From NCBI GenBank assembly GCA_963834135.1, contig CAWIAN010000007.1:992001-1056000 (forward strand): a DNA stretch of 64,000 nucleotides. Direction: 5' to 3'. The notes beneath the pieces were generated by a model, which did no database searches, was not told the DNA's origin, and saw only the letters and a list, made by a program, of their open reading frames with translations. Of the stretch, positions 1 through 7,869 are shown in pieces. Origin of the DNA: Bog-257 sp963834135. GTDB lineage: Bacteria > Acidobacteriota > Terriglobia > Terriglobales > Acidobacteriaceae. Every line of letters begins with the position of its first letter. Within the stretch, counting starts at the first letter, position 1. The translations under genes and the position numbers were made by a program.

Positions 1-290
1 TTCACGCCGACGAGCAATGCTCAGCTACTCCTAGTTGCCTATTGCAATTGCCCCACCTCACAGGCATAATCGGCCAACATTTCGCGCCATACGTATTGGC
101 CGCGCAAATCGACAAAGCTGAGTTGTGCGATTAGCGGGTCCTTCTGCCGCGCTGCGCAGACGGTTTTTTGCATCCGCTATGGCAGTTTTCCTGCCTTCAT
201 TTCTAAGTGCGTCGCAGGCACCTGGCGGCAGCCGTTGAACCTCGCCGCCCGATTCCGGAACCATACTTCGCGATTTCATTCGGAGGCTTC
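1..290. other. Leading non-coding stretch
   Basis: I see no convincing gene here. The open frames present have no recognisable motif. The last 15 bases hold the Shine-Dalgarno sequence (GGAGG) of the STAS gene that starts at 291. Confidence 0.5.
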
Positions 291-1004
291 ATGTCGTTCA
301 GCATGGAGTGGCGGCCCGTTGGAGACGTTCTGGTCGTGCAGTGCAAGGGACGCATCATCGCCGGCAAAGAGGTTCTGTCGCTGCATCACTTCGTCGGCGA
401 CTCGCTGACTAAGTACGCCGACGTCGTGCTCGAGTTCGATCACGTCGAATTTGTCGACAGCAGCGGGCTGGGCGCGATGGTGCGCCTGGTGCAGGCCGCG
501 CGCGCCAAGGGCAAAGACGTCAAGCTGAGCGGCCTCCAGCCCTACATCCACAAGACGCTCAAGATGACCAATCTTCTCTCCCAGTTCGAGGTCTACGACT
601 CGGTGGAAGAGGCCATCACCGCAGCCTATTTGGGCAAGCGCTACTGCCGGGGCGCCGAAGGAGACACGCGCCCGCTCATTCTCTGCATCTACGATTCCTT
701 CGACATGTGTACCTTCCTGCGCGAGCTGCTGTGCAGTTCCGGCTACAACGCTCTGACTGCCGGGAACGTCAGCGACGGCCGCGTTCTGCTGAAGGCCACC
801 AAGGCCAAGCTGGTGGTACTTTCCTCGCATTTGCAAATATGTCACGGACACCCAACCAAGCAATTGCTGGAGGAAGTGGATCCCGCCATTTCGCTGCTGG
901 TGCTGGACGAGCATTTCGGCGCCGACCCAGGCGAGTCCGCGGAGAAACTTCTAAACGCCGTCGGCAACTGGTGCGGCAAGCACGCCGCCGCCGGAATGGC
1001 CTAG
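291..1004 (+). CDS. STAS-domain anti-anti-sigma-like protein with C-terminal pseudo-receiver
   Basis: The predicted protein has 237 residues. Residues 1-115 form a STAS domain of the SpoIIAA/RsbV type, with the phosphorylatable serine motif VDSSGLG at 55-61. Such proteins bind RsbW-type kinases and release sigma factors in partner switching. Residues 126-230 look like a response-regulator receiver fold, but the strand that should end in the phospho-acceptor aspartate reads VVLSSHLQ, so this receiver is probably not phosphorylated. The ATG at 291 is preferred over an upstream start at 207 because GGAGG lies just before it and the STAS domain begins there. The cognate kinase is not adjacent; RsbW-like ATPases occur at 14932 and 26116. 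The STAS assignment is firm, the pseudo-receiver moderately so, and the partner unknown. Confidence 0.85.
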   Translation: MSFSMEWRPVGDVLVVQCKGRIIAGKEVLSLHHFVGDSLTKYADVVLEFDHVEFVDSSGLGAMVRLVQAARAKGKDVKLSGLQPYIHKTLKMTNLLSQFEVYDSVEEAITAAYLGKRYCRGAEGDTRPLILCIYDSFDMCTFLRELLCSSGYNALTAGNVSDGRVLLKATKAKLVVLSSHLQICHGHPTKQLLEEVDPAISLLVLDEHFGADPGESAEKLLNAVGNWCGKHAAAGMA

Positions 1005-1061
1005 CAAGCTGCTAAGAGATGTTAGAGCACGAACCATCCGGGTAGAGCTAGTTCGGATAGA

Positions 1062-1120
1062 GCTGGCCTTCAGGCCAGCGTCTACGCCTCCCATTCCCTG
1101 ATCCGAGTCGGCTTCAGCCG
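1062..1120. repeat. Two TTCA-loop hairpins
   Basis: GCTGGCC-TTCA-GGCCAGC at 1062-1079 is a perfect 7-bp stem. CGGC-TTCA-GCCG at 1109-1120 is a 4-bp stem with the same loop. They belong to the hairpin family that recurs at 2576, 2627 and 2859, on the other side of the 1308-2492 gene. Confidence 0.75.
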
Positions 1121-1200
1121 GCGGCACGCTCTTTTCGCCAACAAGTCAACAATCCCACACGCACAATTTGAGTTGTCGTGACGAAGAGCGCATTCAGCGC

Positions 1201-1255
1201 GGAGGCACAGAGGCACGGAGAGAATGAAAACGAAACCTCCGTGACCCGTGCCTCC
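1201..1255. repeat. Imperfect inverted repeat of GGAGGCAC words
   Basis: GGAGGCACAGAGGCACGGAG at 1201-1220 pairs imperfectly with CCTCCGTGACCCGTGCCTCC at 1236-1255. The arms are themselves made of a repeated word (GAGGCAC/GTGCCTC), so this looks like a dispersed intergenic repeat rather than a terminator; no T-tract follows. Confidence 0.65.
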
Positions 1256-1307
1256 GTGGTGAAAACGACTTTCAGCCGAGAGGGAGGCTTGTCGCAAGGT
1301 AAGAACC

Positions 1308-2492
1308 TCAACTCACCGGCTTATACCACTCCGGCGACGGCCCCGCTACGCTCTCGATCTCCGGCACAAACGACCGATCCAGCTCCGCCACCAGCGCACC
1401 CAGGTTCTCGGCAATCTTCTGCCACTGCTCGGCATCGCCGGCGGCATATTGCCCTTGCGGCCCGGCTTTGGCCGTTGGCGGCAGCGACAGCAGCGCCTTG
1501 TACCCCAATCCCCACACGCTGTAATGCGCCATGACACTTTTGCCCCACGAACCGATCGAGACACTCACATACACGCTCAGGTTCGACGCTGTGCGCCGCC
1601 GCAGCGCGAAGTCGCCCGCCTCGCCGCGAATGGTATAGCCCATGGGCTTGAAGACGCTCTCCAGCACAGGCTTCTTCGGTCCCGAGCTGGTCCCAGCTCC
1701 AAACTGCTTCCACGCCTCCTGCGGATCGGGCAGGTCGTGCGGCAGGCCGGCGCGCTCGACAATCTCCGGCATCTGTTGCCGGTAGCGCAGCACCACCTCG
1801 TGAACCGCTTTTGCTTTCTCCGGATCGGCGCTCGCAATCAGCGCTCCGGTAGGAATGCGAACCGCGGGCACCGGGCCTTCTCCCAACTTCTCAGGCAGCG
1901 GCGCCTGCACCGTCTTGCGCGCCTTGCCGCAGGCCGCCAGTACCGTAGCGACGGCGGCCGGATGCGGTGGCAATTTCTTCTGACCCGGCTCCGCCTCGAC
2001 CACCGTGCACGCCGATAGCGACCGATTGCGCCCGTTTACCCACCAGCTGTCGGTCAACTTGATGCCGACCATCATTCCCCCCACAGGCCTTGCAGCAGCG
2101 GCAGGCACCGGCTCGCCAAATTCCGGCGAATAGAAATGCAGGGCGATGTTGTGAAACGGAAACGAGCGCGGAACTCCGGCGGTGATCTCCTGGAGCGTCG
2201 CGTAAGGAACGCTCTCGCCCGCGCCCGCCGACAGGGGGCCATTGGAAATCCGCCGCGATCCGGGCAGGCCAGGCATTGGCGGGGCATCGGTCACAAAGCG
2301 CTCCAGCTCAGGATGCCGCTTGAGCACGCGAGCGACGCTGGAGACGCCTCCGATTTGCGGATCGCCGAAGTTGAAATGAATCGTGGGCTCGGCCAGACCG
2401 GCGTCCACGAACCCCTGGTGAATGCGATCCATCATGGCCAGCAGCGGCTCTTTCCTGCTGGCCGCAAAGGTAGTCATCAGCGCAACGCGCAT
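1308..2492 (-). CDS. Hypothetical protein, 394 aa
   Basis: I do not recognise this family. The frame is open to 2654, but the natural start is the ATG at 2492 (MRVALMTTFAASRKEP); the upstream extension crosses hairpin repeats and looks non-coding. No signal peptide or membrane segment is visible. The N-terminus looks like an alpha/beta domain, and the C-terminus carries several aromatic residues (the last residues are PSPEWYKPVS). Several stretches are proline- and alanine-rich. It stands alone, bounded on both sides by hairpin-repeat intergenic regions. It could be a lineage-restricted cytoplasmic protein. That it is a real gene is likely from its length and from base composition matching its neighbours; the function is unknown. 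Confidence 0.65.
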   Translation of the reverse strand: MRVALMTTFAASRKEPLLAMMDRIHQGFVDAGLAEPTIHFNFGDPQIGGVSSVARVLKRHPELERFVTDAPPMPGLPGSRRISNGPLSAGAGESVPYATLQEITAGVPRSFPFHNIALHFYSPEFGEPVPAAAARPVGGMMVGIKLTDSWWVNGRNRSLSACTVVEAEPGQKKLPPHPAAVATVLAACGKARKTVQAPLPEKLGEGPVPAVRIPTGALIASADPEKAKAVHEVVLRYRQQMPEIVERAGLPHDLPDPQEAWKQFGAGTSSGPKKPVLESVFKPMGYTIRGEAGDFALRRRTASNLSVYVSVSIGSWGKSVMAHYSVWGLGYKALLSLPPTAKAGPQGQYAAGDAEQWQKIAENLGALVAELDRSFVPEIESVAGPSPEWYKPVS

Positions 2493-2575
2493 AGACGAAG
2501 GGCTCCAATCCGGGCGCGAGTCAAAAAAGCTGTAGCAGTCTGCTGAAAAACACGGGTGCGGGCACCTTGTGTCAG

Positions 2576-2640
2576 GGCACGGCTTCAGCCGTGCCGATAA
2601 GCCCCTTACTCTTGACTTCGGCGAGGCGGACGTCAGTCCG
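2576..2640. repeat. Two hairpins, TTCA and GTCA loops
   Basis: GGCACGGC-TTCA-GCCGTGCC at 2576-2595 is a perfect 8-bp stem. CGGAC-GTCA-GTCCG at 2627-2640 is a 5-bp stem whose loop differs by one base. Same family as 1062-1120 and 2859-2870. Neither is followed by a T-tract. Confidence 0.75.
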
Positions 2641-2858
2641 ACAAGCCCACCCAATCGAGCTTTTCAGCACTCTGTTTAGCCGACGATACAGAACTGGCAA
2701 AGAGCTTTTCCGCAACCTGCCAGCTCTATTGGAACACGCCTGGCAAGAGGGAAGCGGAAGGCGGCAGCAAACGAGGCCGAACCAGCACAAGTCAACGCTC
2801 CCACGCGCTCCCTTATTGAGTTGTCATTACAACTCCCTTTGAATTGTCATCACAAGGA

Positions 2859-2870
2859 GGACTTCAGTCC
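2859..2870. repeat. TTCA-loop hairpin
   Basis: GGAC-TTCA-GTCC, a 4-bp stem with the same tetraloop as the hairpins at 1062 and 2576. The flanking words (GGAGGACTTCAGTCCGACGA) resemble those around 2627-2640. Confidence 0.65.
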
Positions 2871-3044
2871 GACGAGGGATCTGCTGTTCGTCACGAGCTA
2901 AAAACTCGCGCCATCGTTCCGGATTGTCATCATCAGAAGGCAATGGAACGCAGATCGAATCCACGACGGCGGCAATGACTTCGGGATTCGGCAACACGTT
3001 GAAACGGGCACAGCCCAGCCGCGCAGCGGCGGCTACGGTTTGAG

Positions 3045-3064
3045 CCCGGGGCGCAAGCCCCGGG
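3045..3064. repeat. GCAA-loop hairpin
   Basis: CCCGGGGC-GCAA-GCCCCGGG is a perfect 8-bp stem closing a GNRA-type tetraloop. It differs in loop from the TTCA hairpins and has no T-tract, so it is more likely a dispersed repeat than a terminator. Confidence 0.7.
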
Positions 3065-3281
3065 TAGGCATGGAAACCGGTCGGAGCCGCGTCAGCGGTG
3101 ACGTCCCACGCTGCCAATCAAGTTCCTATTTTGCAAGACTTTAACCCCTAACTCCAATGCTCTGAAGACTTTGCAGGAGTACGGAGCTCTTGTTTTCAAT
3201 GGTCTAGCTCAGTCGAGAGACGGGGAGTAACGAAGGTGACTAGCTCTCTAAGGCCTCCACAACCCGTGCTTCGCGACCGAC

Positions 3282-3287
3282 TATAAT
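3282..3287 (+). promoter_or_regulatory. TATAAT -10 element immediately upstream of the aminotransferase
   Basis: A perfect TATAAT ends 10 bases before the ATG at 3298. A start site 6-8 bases downstream would give a 5' leader of only a few bases, and no Shine-Dalgarno sequence is present. This suggests a leaderless or near-leaderless mRNA. No clear -35 hexamer is seen. Confidence 0.45.
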
Positions 3288-3297
3288 CTGCGTTTCC

Positions 3298-4494
3298 ATG
3301 GACAGTTTCTTCGCGCAGCGTACTTCCTGGAATCTCGCGACCAATCGCTATTCGGAAGCGCTCGCCGCGCATCGTCGCGCGGGCAACGAACTGCTCGACC
3401 TCACCGCGTCGAATCCCACAAACATCGGCTTGCATTATCGCGAAGACGAATTGCTGCGCGCTCTGGCGAGTCGCGAAGCGCTCAGTTACGATCCGCAGCC
3501 GAAAGGCTTGCTTGCGGCGCGCGAAGCGATTGCCGCTTACTATGCGGAACACGCGGCGCAGATTTCGCCTGACGATCTCTTCCTGACGACCAGTACCAGC
3601 GAAGCGTATTCGTTCCTCTTTCGCCTGCTCTGCGATCCAGGAGACGCGGTTCTGGTTCCGACGCCAAGTTATCCGCTCTTCGACTTCCTCGCCGACATTC
3701 AGGATGTGAAGCTGTTTCCGTACGAATTGGTTTACGACCATGGTTGGCAGATCGAGGTCACGTCGCTGTTCGCTGCGGTCGATCGCGCGCAAGCTGCGGG
3801 CACGCGCTGTCGCGCGGTGCTCGCGGTTCATCCCAACAATCCGACAGGTTCGTATCTCAAGCCGCGCGAACTGGAATTGCTCAACAGCGTTTGCGCCGAG
3901 AACGATATGGCGATCATCGCCGATGAAGTATTCCTCGACTATGCGCTTGCCGCGCAAGCGCCGCTAACGTTTGCGGCAAACGAGAATGCGCTGACGTTCA
4001 CCTTGAGCGGACTCTCGAAGATTGCAGGCTTGCCGCAGATGAAAGTCGCGTGGATCGCCGCGAGCGGACCTCCAGCGCTGAAGGAGAACGCGCTCGCGCG
4101 ACTCGAGGTCATCGCCGACACTTACCTGTCGATGAATGCGCCGATTCAGCTCGCGCTTCCGGCGCTGCTCGACGAGCGCAAGAACCTTCAGCCGCAGTTG
4201 CTGGAACGGGTGCGCACAAATCTGGCGGAACTCGATCGGCAGTTGCGAACGCAGAATCTGTGTCATCGCCTGGAGGTTGAAGGAGGTTGGTACGCGATTC
4301 TGCGAGTTCCGGCGCGCGGCTCGGACGAGGATCTCGCGATTGCGCTGATCAGCCAGAAGAATGTGTTGATTCAGCCAGGACATTTCTACGACTTCGCAGC
4401 CGATGGCCATTTAGTTGTGAGTCTGATCACGCCGACATCGGAGTTTGTCGAGGGAATGAAGCGTTTGCTGGCCTTTGTTGCTGCCGCGCGATAA
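3298..4494 (+). CDS. PLP-dependent class I/II aminotransferase
   Basis: A 398-residue cytoplasmic aminotransferase of fold type I, which moves an amino group between an amino acid and a 2-oxoacid using pyridoxal phosphate. The motif HPNNPTG lies at 178-184, DEVF (PLP-nitrogen aspartate) at 209-212, and the Schiff-base lysine is in SGLSK at 237-241. Length is normal for the aspartate/alanine aminotransferase group. The gene has its own TATAAT box and no Shine-Dalgarno sequence. The next gene, a glycosyltransferase on the same strand, also has its own TATAAT box, so they are probably separate transcripts. The substrate cannot be fixed from sequence; aspartate, alanine or an aromatic amino acid are all possible. 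Confidence 0.88.
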   Translation: MDSFFAQRTSWNLATNRYSEALAAHRRAGNELLDLTASNPTNIGLHYREDELLRALASREALSYDPQPKGLLAAREAIAAYYAEHAAQISPDDLFLTTSTSEAYSFLFRLLCDPGDAVLVPTPSYPLFDFLADIQDVKLFPYELVYDHGWQIEVTSLFAAVDRAQAAGTRCRAVLAVHPNNPTGSYLKPRELELLNSVCAENDMAIIADEVFLDYALAAQAPLTFAANENALTFTLSGLSKIAGLPQMKVAWIAASGPPALKENALARLEVIADTYLSMNAPIQLALPALLDERKNLQPQLLERVRTNLAELDRQLRTQNLCHRLEVEGGWYAILRVPARGSDEDLAIALISQKNVLIQPGHFYDFAADGHLVVSLITPTSEFVEGMKRLLAFVAAAR

Positions 4495-4586
4495 ACCCCG
4501 ACTTCGTGGGAGTTTAGCTGCCGTTGACCAGTGTTGTCCGTCACAAACTGGTGACGAAGTTCCGCCCAAGACGGCGAATTCGACGG

Positions 4587-4592
4587 TATAAT
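4587..4592 (+). promoter_or_regulatory. TATAAT -10 element at the start of the glycosyltransferase
   Basis: A perfect TATAAT ends three bases before the TTG at 4595 and nine before the GTG at 4601. If used, transcription would begin at about 4599-4601, which favours GTG 4601 as a leaderless start over TTG 4595. No Shine-Dalgarno sequence is visible. Confidence 0.4.
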
Positions 4593-4594
4593 AG

Positions 4595-5578
4595 TTGTCT
4601 GTGCCTAAGTATTCCATTGTCGTCCCTTTTCATAACGAGGAAGAGAATGTCACCGAGCTTTACGACCGCCTGAAGGTCGTGATGGAAGCTGCGGGAGAAA
4701 CCTTCGAGCTGGTGTTTGTCGACGATGGAAGTCGCGACAACACCTTCTGGATGCTGCAGCAGATTGCCTCGGTCGATCGCCGCGTCGTAGTAGTGAAGCT
4801 GCGCCGCAACTTCGGCCAGACTTCCGCGCTGGCCGCGGGCTTCGATCACTGCGAAGGCGAATACGTCATCGCCATGGATGGCGATTTGCAGCACGATCCC
4901 AGTGACATTCCGATGTTCCTGCAGAAGCTGCGCGAGGGTTACGACATCGTCAGCGGGTGGCGCAAACAGCGTATCGACAACTTCGTCATGCGCCGGATTC
5001 CGTCGCGCATCGCCAATTGGTTGATGGCGAAGTTGAGCGGCGTGAATCTGCACGACTTCGGCACGACGTTCAAGGCCTATCGCCGCGAAGTAGTGCAGGA
5101 AGTTCCGCTCTACGGCGAACTGCACCGCTTTATTCCGGCGCTGGCTTCGGCTTACGGCGCGACCATTTGCGAGATTCCGATCCGCAACATCAACCGCGAG
5201 CGCGGCGAATCGCATTACGGTATTTCACGCACCTTCCGCGTCTTCTTCGACCTCATCACGATCCGCTTCCTGCTGAAGTACATGTCGCGGCCGTTGCACT
5301 TCTTCGGCAGCTTCGGCGCGATCAGCTCATTCACCGGATTGCTGATTGCCTTCTGGATGCTGATCGAGAAGTTCATCCGCGGACGAAACGTGATGGACGA
5401 ACACGGTCCGATGCTGGTATTTGGCGCGGTGCTGATCGTCGCCGGCGTTCAGTTGATTGCGCTCGGTCTGCTGGGAGAGTTGCAGGTGCGGCATTTCCAC
5501 GAGCCAAGCAAGCGCGCGCCTTACACGGTCGATCGCGTGCTGCGCTCTTCGCACAGTCAAGGCGCGCTCGCTGATTAG
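4595..5578 (+). CDS. Family 2 glycosyltransferase, polyprenyl-phosphate sugar transferase type
   Basis: A 327-residue membrane-anchored GT2 enzyme like GtrB/ArnC/dolichol-phosphate mannose synthase, which moves a sugar from a nucleotide donor to a polyprenyl-phosphate carrier. The GT-A domain (about 5-220) shows FVDDGSRD at 41-48 and the metal-binding DGD at 95-97. Two C-terminal hydrophobic segments, roughly 235-260 and 272-297, are typical of the subfamily. The start is either TTG at 4595 or GTG at 4601 (two residues shorter); the TATAAT at 4587 favours the latter. It is not next to the main polysaccharide locus at 40744-58944, so it may serve lipid or cell-envelope modification elsewhere. 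Sugar specificity is unknown. Confidence 0.85.
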   Translation: MSVPKYSIVVPFHNEEENVTELYDRLKVVMEAAGETFELVFVDDGSRDNTFWMLQQIASVDRRVVVVKLRRNFGQTSALAAGFDHCEGEYVIAMDGDLQHDPSDIPMFLQKLREGYDIVSGWRKQRIDNFVMRRIPSRIANWLMAKLSGVNLHDFGTTFKAYRREVVQEVPLYGELHRFIPALASAYGATICEIPIRNINRERGESHYGISRTFRVFFDLITIRFLLKYMSRPLHFFGSFGAISSFTGLLIAFWMLIEKFIRGRNVMDEHGPMLVFGAVLIVAGVQLIALGLLGELQVRHFHEPSKRAPYTVDRVLRSSHSQGALAD

Positions 5579-5644
5579 CTGCCGATAAGGATTTCGGGCC
5601 TCAGGTTTAACTCTGCAATAACGTAGTTCCGCATCTTACGTAGC

Positions 5645-5884
5645 ATGGCGACGCGCAAGATCATCGTCTTTACCCAATCGGATTCTCTGCCCTGCGAGGC
5701 GGTCAAGTTGTTCCTCAGAGACCGCAAGGCAAAGTATGAAGAACGTCTGATCGACCACGACGATAACCTCGTGCGCGAACTCGAGGAGAAGTACAATAGC
5801 CAGTCGACGCCCACTGTGGTGATCGATGACCAGGTTGTGATCGGCTTCGACCCTGAACGCATCGACGAACTGCTTGAGCAGTAA
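5645..5884 (+). CDS. Glutaredoxin-like protein with Ser in place of the first catalytic Cys
   Basis: A 79-residue thioredoxin-fold protein of glutaredoxin/NrdH size. The active-site turn reads SLPC at 14-17, so the usual nucleophilic N-terminal cysteine of CxxC is serine and only the second cysteine remains. The cis-proline motif TPT (55-57) and the following glycine-containing strand VVIGF are intact, so the fold should be sound. Loss of the first cysteine should abolish normal dithiol or monothiol glutaredoxin chemistry; it may bind a ligand or use Cys17 in another way. Its 3' end overlaps the DMT transporter gene by 11 bases (TTG start at 5874), indicating co-translation. Confidence 0.75.
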   Translation: MATRKIIVFTQSDSLPCEAVKLFLRDRKAKYEERLIDHDDNLVRELEEKYNSQSTPTVVIDDQVVIGFDPERIDELLEQ

Positions 5885-6860
5885 CTCTCACGCCACGCGC
5901 GGTTACCTCTACATTGCTGCGGCTACATTCTGCTGGGGATTTTCCGCAGCGATGGGTCGAGCTATGTTCACCGGACGCTTCTTCGGCGGAGCGCACGCGC
6001 TTCGTCCTATCGATCCGCTGGTTCTCGCGCAAAGCCGTACAACCGTCGCGCTGCTGATTCTCGCGCCTATATTGTTGCTTAGGAATCGACCATCGCTTCG
6101 CCTGCAGAGCTTTCATCTGGCGCAGTTCTTCCTGCTGGGAATTCTCGGACTGGCTGCTTCGAACTACTTCTACTATCTCGCCATCGAGAAGACCACAGTC
6201 GCGACCGCGATTGTGCTGCAATATGTCGCGCCAGTTTGGGTGCTGCTGTACATGCTGATGCGGCGATTGCAGCGTCCCACTGTGCTTCGGATCAGCGGTG
6301 TTGTGTTGGCAGTTGTAGGCTGTGCGGTCGCAGTTGGCGAAGTTGCGACGCGGAGCGCGTTTCCCTGGCTCACGATGTCAGGCTTGCGGATCAACTCCGT
6401 AGGACTGATGGCTGCGGAAACTGCGGCGATCTCGTTCGCCTTCTACAACGTTTACGGGCAACATTTGGTGCAGATCTATCAGCGCTGGACGGTGCTGGTT
6501 TACTCGCTGTTGGGCGCAGCGGTGTTCTGGATTGTGGTCAATCCTCCGTGGAAGATTGCCGCGCAGCATTACAGCGGCGCGCAGTGGCTGTTCATGGTGC
6601 TGTTCTCGATCACCTCAATGCTGATTCCATTCTCGCTATACTTCGCGGGATTGCAGCATCTGGATGCGACGCGCGCGATTGTCACCGCGTGCCTCGAGCC
6701 TGTCTGGGCGATTCTGCTGACGGCGATGATTCTGGGCGAGCTGGTTTCGCTGATTCAGGTAGTGGGGATCGGTGTTGTGCTGGCGGCTACGATCGTGATC
6801 CAACTTCCCGACCGCAAAGCTCCCGCCGAACCGACGATCGCGGTTGAACCGATTGAATGA
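5874..6860 (+). CDS. EamA/DMT-family transporter
   Basis: A 328-residue inner-membrane protein with about ten hydrophobic segments arranged as two EamA repeats, typical of drug/metabolite exporters (RhaT/YdcZ/EamA group). The second repeat ends with the conserved pattern around ACLEPVWAILLTAMILGE. It starts with TTG at 5874 inside the glutaredoxin-like gene, so translation is probably coupled. Substrate cannot be inferred; relatives export amino acids or other small metabolites. It converges with the LysR gene, whose stop lies 15 bases beyond its own, and no terminator hairpin is seen between them. Confidence 0.85.
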   Translation: MSSNSHATRGYLYIAAATFCWGFSAAMGRAMFTGRFFGGAHALRPIDPLVLAQSRTTVALLILAPILLLRNRPSLRLQSFHLAQFFLLGILGLAASNYFYYLAIEKTTVATAIVLQYVAPVWVLLYMLMRRLQRPTVLRISGVVLAVVGCAVAVGEVATRSAFPWLTMSGLRINSVGLMAAETAAISFAFYNVYGQHLVQIYQRWTVLVYSLLGAAVFWIVVNPPWKIAAQHYSGAQWLFMVLFSITSMLIPFSLYFAGLQHLDATRAIVTACLEPVWAILLTAMILGELVSLIQVVGIGVVLAATIVIQLPDRKAPAEPTIAVEPIE

Positions 6861-6875
6861 CGCCCAACCGAATTC

Positions 6876-7781
6876 TTATCGGCTTGCTGCGTTTCGCACT
6901 GCCTGTCGCAGCCACTGATGTCGCGCGTCGCTGTTCGCTCGCGGATGCCAGACCATAAGAAAGTGGAAGCCTTCGAGTTGCCGTGGTGCTTGTACAAGCC
7001 GCAATCGCGAGCTGCACGTTGCCAAATCACTCATCCCGCTGGTAAGTGTCAAGACGAGGTTCGTTCCAGACAAGCAGTTCAAGGCCGCTCCGAAGTAGGG
7101 CAGTCGTACCGAAAACCGACGTTTGACGCCCAAAGCGTTCAGCTGTTTGTCGGGAATGGTCTGAACGCCCGGCAGCGTTCCCACAACCAGATGAGCGGCG
7201 GAGAGATACTGCTTCAATGTGAAACTATTGCCAAACTTACTGTTTCGGGCCACTACGCAGACCCATTCTTCGCGGGCCAATTTCTCAGACTGGAAGTGTG
7301 AAGGCAAAAGACCGTCATCGATGCTGAGCACGAGATCGAGTTTCCCTTTTTCCAGCGCGTCGAGAGCATCGGAACTCCAAGGCGCGAAGTCGAAGGTCAC
7401 GAGATAATCTTCTACGGAGTGTTTGCGGCAAAGGGCAGGAATAATTTCTGCGCATATGTTGTCCGGACCGCAGAGTCTGAAATGGCTGGACTCGGTTTGC
7501 GGATCAAAAGCACGCGGCTCCATCATATCTTCCAGGCGTGGCAGCAACCGCTCGAGTTCCTGCAGTATCTTCCTTCCCCTCAATGTCGGTTCGAAGCCGA
7601 TCGAGGAGCGCACCAGCAGATCATCCTGCAGAGCGATGCGCGCCCGTTGCAAGGCGCGAGTGATCGCAGGCTGGCTGCGCAAGAGTCGGGTTGCGGCTGC
7701 ACTGATGCTCTTCTCTTCGGCGATGACAACAAACGTAATGAGAAGGTTTAGATCGATCGTTTGCAGTTGTGTTAAGCGCAT
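6876..7781 (-). CDS. LysR-family transcriptional regulator
   Basis: A 301-residue regulator. The N-terminal winged helix-turn-helix spans about 5-65 (motif AAATRLLRSQPAITRALQRA), followed by a substrate-binding domain of two alpha/beta lobes. The start is the ATG at 7781 (MRLTQLQTIDLNLL); a longer frame reaching 8009 runs into the divergent SDR gene and is not credible. It is transcribed away from the broken SDR at 7870, the classic LysR arrangement in which the regulator controls itself and the neighbour from the shared 88-bp region. The domain resembles NodD/NahR-type regulators in beginning with a leucine-rich DLNLL segment. The effector is unknown. Confidence 0.88.
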   Translation of the reverse strand: MRLTQLQTIDLNLLITFVVIAEEKSISAAATRLLRSQPAITRALQRARIALQDDLLVRSSIGFEPTLRGRKILQELERLLPRLEDMMEPRAFDPQTESSHFRLCGPDNICAEIIPALCRKHSVEDYLVTFDFAPWSSDALDALEKGKLDLVLSIDDGLLPSHFQSEKLAREEWVCVVARNSKFGNSFTLKQYLSAAHLVVGTLPGVQTIPDKQLNALGVKRRFSVRLPYFGAALNCLSGTNLVLTLTSGMSDLATCSSRLRLVQAPRQLEGFHFLMVWHPRANSDARHQWLRQAVRNAASR

Positions 7782-7785
7782 ATCT

Positions 7786-7815
7786 AGTATGTTGATTATG
7801 CATGAAACGTATACT
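7786..7815. promoter_or_regulatory. Possible LysR operator in the divergent intergenic region
   Basis: AGTAT at 7786-7790 and its complement ATACT at 7811-7815 form an interrupted dyad with a 20-bp spacer between the LysR start (7781) and the SDR start (7870). Short arms make this tentative; position is what one expects for a LysR site. Confidence 0.3.
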
Positions 7816-7869
7816 CTTTCAAGCCGATCTGATCGCAATGGGAAGTTTTTATTGAAGGAGGAACGAATC

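Larger units (their letters stand above)
1005..1307. other. Intergenic region with hairpins and an inverted repeat
   Basis: This 300-base gap holds two TTCA-loop hairpins (1062-1079, 1109-1120) and an imperfect inverted repeat built from GGAGGCAC-type words (1201-1255). The short open frames crossing it follow the repeats and have no protein-like features. No promoter stands out. Confidence 0.6.
2493..3297. other. 800-base intergenic region with hairpins, no confident gene
   Basis: This region holds hairpins at 2576-2595, 2627-2640, 2859-2870 and 3045-3064. A minus-strand open frame at 2827-3117 (96 codons) runs through two of the hairpins and is probably not a gene. The right end carries the promoter of the aminotransferase gene (TATAAT at 3282-3287). 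Confidence 0.55.

Noticed and set aside
1178..1534. Plus-strand open frame of 118 codons across the GGAGGCAC repeat
   Set aside because: It begins in the repeat and continues antisense to the 1308-2492 gene; sequence is low-complexity and not protein-like.
2827..3117. Minus-strand open frame of 96 codons
   Set aside because: It runs through the 2859 and 3045 hairpin repeats, has no Shine-Dalgarno sequence, and its N-terminal part is explained by the repeat.
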